DNA from: Labilithrix sp.
GTDB taxonomy: Bacteria > Myxococcota > Polyangia > Polyangiales > Polyangiaceae
Reading direction: 5' to 3'
Assembly: GCA_028287035.1 (NCBI GenBank)
Contig: JAQBQL010000234.1
Span: 1-64,000 of the forward strand
DNA: 64,000 bases
Part shown: positions 61,814 through 64,000 of the stretch, piece after piece
How the letters are laid out: every line of letters starts with the position of its first letter
Numbering within the stretch: the stretch's first letter is position 1
Translations under genes and position numbers: made by a program
The notes under the pieces: model-generated
Databases searched by the model: none
The model's input: only the letters and a program-made list of their open reading frames with translations
What the model was told of the DNA's origin: nothing

Positions 61814-63760
61814 TCAGTCGGGAAGCGCGCCCGCGGCCACCGTCACGGTGAGCGACGAGCGCATCGCTGCCGTGCGGTAGACGCGGTGGGTCGCGGTCAC
61901 GAAGTCCGGCTCCTGCGCGAGCTCGATGTTCGGCACGAACGACTGCGGGTTCCGGTCGACGAGCGGGAACCACGAGCTCTGCACCTGGACGAGGATGCGA
62001 TGGCCGGGCCGGAACGTGTGGGCCACGTCGGGGAGCGTGAACTTCACGCGCGCCGGCTGCCCCGGCACGAAGGGCACGGGGCGTTCGTAGCTCTCCCGGA
62101 AGCGCGCGCGCATGACGTCGCCGCGCACGAGCTGCTGGTAGCCGGGGAGCTCGGCATTCTCCTCGGGGTAGGCGTCGATCAGCTTCACCACGAAGTCGGC
62201 GTCGGTGCCGGTGGTCGACACCCAGAGGTCGGCCTCGAGCGGACCGGCGAGCGTGACGTCGGCGGTGAGCTCGCGGCTCGCGTACGTGAGTACGTCGGGC
62301 CGCCGGCCCGCGAAGCGCTGGTCCTCGCTCATGTACTGGTAGTCGATGGTGCTGGACGGCTTCGCCCGGTACGGCACCGGCTTCCGGGGATCGCTCACGA
62401 AGGACTCGAAGCCCAGATCGCCCGCGGGGGCGGCAGCGGGGGCGGGGCTCAGCGTGCCGCGAGCGCCGAGCACGAGCGCGGCGCTGCGCGAGCCGGGAGG
62501 CGGCCAGCTCGGGTAGCGGTGCCACGTGTTCTCGCCGGTCGCGAACACGAAGGCCTCGGTGCCCGCGGTGCCGGCGCCCTGCCCGAGGAGGTGCTTCCGG
62601 AAGAACGGCGCCTCGATCTCGTCGCGGAAGTACGTGCCGGTCGCCTGCCCGAAGACGAGATCGCCGTGCTTGTCGCCCGGCTCGAGCGTCCAGCCGCCGT
62701 GACGCCACGGGCCCATGACGAGCGCGTTGTCCGCCCCGGGGCTCTGCTGCTCGAAGGCGCGGTACGTCTCGAGCGCGCCGAAGCAGTCCTCGTTGTCGAA
62801 GAAGCCGCCGACGGTGAGGATCGCCGGGCCGCCCTTGGCCGCCGGCTTCACGCGGTAGCGAGGGCGGGGATCACGCGCCTGCCACCAGGCATCGCGGTTC
62901 GGGTGCGAGAGCACCTCGTTCCAGAAGGCGATCTTCCCCTCGAAGTGCCGCGCGTCGACGTTCGACACCGGCCCGAGCGCGAGGAAGAAGTCGTACGCGT
63001 CGGCGCCGCCGTAGTCGTAGCCCCACTCCAGCTTCTTCTTCGTCGGCTTCGCGCGCGCCTTGCCGAACGTCGCGTAGAAGTCGAACGCCTCGGCCAGGAA
63101 GAACGCGCCGTGGTGATGGAAGTCGTCGCCGAGGAACCACTCGGTGACCGGCGCCTGCGGGGACACTGCCTTCAGCGCGGGGTGCGCATTCACCGCCGCC
63201 TGCGCGGCATAGAAGCCCGGATACGAGATGCCGGAGATGCCGACCCGGCCGCTGTTGCCGGGGACCTGCTTCACGAGCCAGTCAATCGTGTCGTACGCGT
63301 CGGTGCTCTCGTCGATGCCGCCCGGCGTCGTGGCGGCGGGCCTGACGTCGACGTACGTGCCCTCGCTCATCAGCGCGCCGCGCACGTCCTGGAACACGAA
63401 GATGACGCCGTCGCGGACGAGCTGCGGCGGGAACTGCCACGTGCTCTTCGGAAGGTTGTCGGCGCCGTAGGGACCGACGCTGTACGGCGTGCGGTGCAGC
63501 AGGATCGGGTGCTTCGCCGCGTGATCCTTGGGCGCGTAGATCGCCGTGAAGAGGTGCGTGCCGTCCCGCATCGGGATGCGCACCTCGGTCTTCGTGTAAT
63601 ATACACGCAGCGCCCGGAGCACCGCGGCCTCGTCGGTGAGCGGCTCGGCGACGAGCGATCCCGCGCCGTCGGCGCTGGGCCGGGAGGTGGCCACGGGCCG
63701 CTCGCCGCCACACGCCGCGAGCGCCGTCAGCAGGACGAGCGCGAGGCCGGAACGAGCCAT
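61814..63760 (-). CDS. CocE/NonD family hydrolase (alpha-amino-acid ester hydrolase-like)
   Basis: A 648-residue exported hydrolase with signal peptide ending LAAC (lipobox). The Xaa-Pro-type alpha/beta-hydrolase domain has PMRDGTHLFTAIYAP, FVFQDVRGALMSEG (oxyanion), the nucleophile in VGISGISYPGFYAAQ, and ALVMGPWRHGGWT with the catalytic His; the acid lies near VGGFFDNEDCFGALE. The C-terminal X-Pro jelly roll starts about residue 440 (DVLTYASRELTADVTLAGPLEADLWVS). It probably cleaves amide or ester bonds of N-terminal amino-acid-like substrates in the periplasm. It is convergent with the AMACR-like gene (12 bases) and 3 bases after the truncated gene. Confidence 0.88.
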   Translation of the reverse strand: MARSGLALVLLTALAACGGERPVATSRPSADGAGSLVAEPLTDEAAVLRALRVYYTKTEVRIPMRDGTHLFTAIYAPKDHAAKHPILLHRTPYSVGPYGADNLPKSTWQFPPQLVRDGVIFVFQDVRGALMSEGTYVDVRPAATTPGGIDESTDAYDTIDWLVKQVPGNSGRVGISGISYPGFYAAQAAVNAHPALKAVSPQAPVTEWFLGDDFHHHGAFFLAEAFDFYATFGKARAKPTKKKLEWGYDYGGADAYDFFLALGPVSNVDARHFEGKIAFWNEVLSHPNRDAWWQARDPRPRYRVKPAAKGGPAILTVGGFFDNEDCFGALETYRAFEQQSPGADNALVMGPWRHGGWTLEPGDKHGDLVFGQATGTYFRDEIEAPFFRKHLLGQGAGTAGTEAFVFATGENTWHRYPSWPPPGSRSAALVLGARGTLSPAPAAAPAGDLGFESFVSDPRKPVPYRAKPSSTIDYQYMSEDQRFAGRRPDVLTYASRELTADVTLAGPLEADLWVSTTGTDADFVVKLIDAYPEENAELPGYQQLVRGDVMRARFRESYERPVPFVPGQPARVKFTLPDVAHTFRPGHRILVQVQSSWFPLVDRNPQSFVPNIELAQEPDFVTATHRVYRTAAMRSSLTVTVAAGALPD

Positions 63761-63763
63761 GGC

Positions 63764-64000
63764 CTAGATCTTACGAAGCTCCTCGATGAACTCCCAGTCC
63801 GCGATGAGGCCCTTCCGGAGCAGGATCGAGAGGAGCGCGGCCACGACCGGCTCCCACTGCGGCTGCTCGCCGAGGATCTCCGTCGCATCGGCGCCGTGGG
63901 CGGTCGCGCGGAGCGCGCTCACGAAGTCGCGCGCGGTCAGCCCGCCCTGGCCCTTGGCGCCCTTCGCCGCGGGAAGCTGCACGGTCGTCCCGTCGAGCAG
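63764..64000 (-). CDS. hypothetical protein, C-terminal fragment (runs off the window)
   Basis: The last 78 residues of a longer protein whose 5' end lies beyond base 64000; the frame is open from LLDGTTVQLPAAKG to the stop. The visible part is a short helical domain: GLTARDFVSALRATAHGADATEILG, then PQWEPVVAALLSILLRKGLIADWEFIEELRKI. It resembles C-terminal tails of GspE/PilB N-terminal-type or other myxobacterial proteins, but no family can be assigned. It precedes the CocE/NonD hydrolase gene on the same strand with a 3-base gap, so they may be co-transcribed. Confidence 0.6.
   Translation of the reverse strand: MLDGTTVQLPAAKGAKGQGGLTARDFVSALRATAHGADATEILGEQPQWEPVVAALLSILLRKGLIADWEFIEELRKI

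Overview
The window is a high-GC (by eye about 70%), gene-dense chromosomal segment with about 58 protein genes, one tRNA and no intergenic gap over about 215 bases. The features point to a myxobacterium-like delta-proteobacterium (Myxococcota, probably the Polyangia side): some sixteen lipoprotein or lipoprotein-like genes, a soluble Ser/Thr protein kinase and a eukaryote-type PPP phosphatase, two FHA proteins, an AgmX/PglI C-terminal-domain protein, and many lone genes on alternating strands. No insertion sequence, prophage, CRISPR array or rRNA is visible. The first 14 bases match the end of an Illumina adapter, so this is a contig edge.

Layout. 0-11 kb: truncated lipoprotein, SprT-like metalloprotease, sixA, recA, thioredoxin-like lipoprotein, a ribbon-helix-helix/FHA protein, several lipoproteins, a DUF3224 protein, a metallophosphoesterase and a HAD hydrolase. 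11-16 kb: a four-gene operon with 4-base start/stop overlaps encoding a sensor histidine kinase, a thiamine-diphosphate enzyme and two degenerate citrate-synthase-fold proteins; this is the best candidate for an undescribed system. 16-24 kb: dnaJ, a membrane protein, and a sugar ABC transporter whose binding protein is fused to its first permease, followed by a TolC-family porin. 24-35 kb: M15 peptidase, tRNA-Arg(TCT), Ser/Thr kinase, a lipoprotein that is a chicken-type (GH22) lysozyme with both catalytic acids, a TerB-like/PPP phosphatase fusion, a VWA protein and Cys-rich or beta-propeller lipoproteins. 35-46 kb: gcvP, two lipoproteins, secA, a DUF47-PiT phosphate pair, and an NAD-dependent reductase plus GNAT pair resembling bacterial ceramide synthesis genes. 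46-54 kb: prolyl oligopeptidase, HtrA/DegP protease, GNAT, truA, small lipoprotein, AgmX/PglI protein, rsmD. 54-64 kb: PEGA-like protein, chemoreceptor, dapB-dapA, an SDR, an FHA-GGDEF diguanylate cyclase, an SCP2 protein, an AMACR-like CoA enzyme, a CocE/NonD hydrolase and a truncated gene.

Transcription signals. Many transcription-unit-first genes lack a Shine-Dalgarno sequence and instead have a TANNNT hexamer 6-12 bases before the start codon, the arrangement expected of a -10 box driving leaderless or nearly leaderless mRNA. Three divergent gene pairs have interleaved promoters of this type. Genes with clear Shine-Dalgarno sequences (sprT-like, recA, tolC-like, lysozyme, SCP2) have longer leaders, and several carry palindromes that look like operators.
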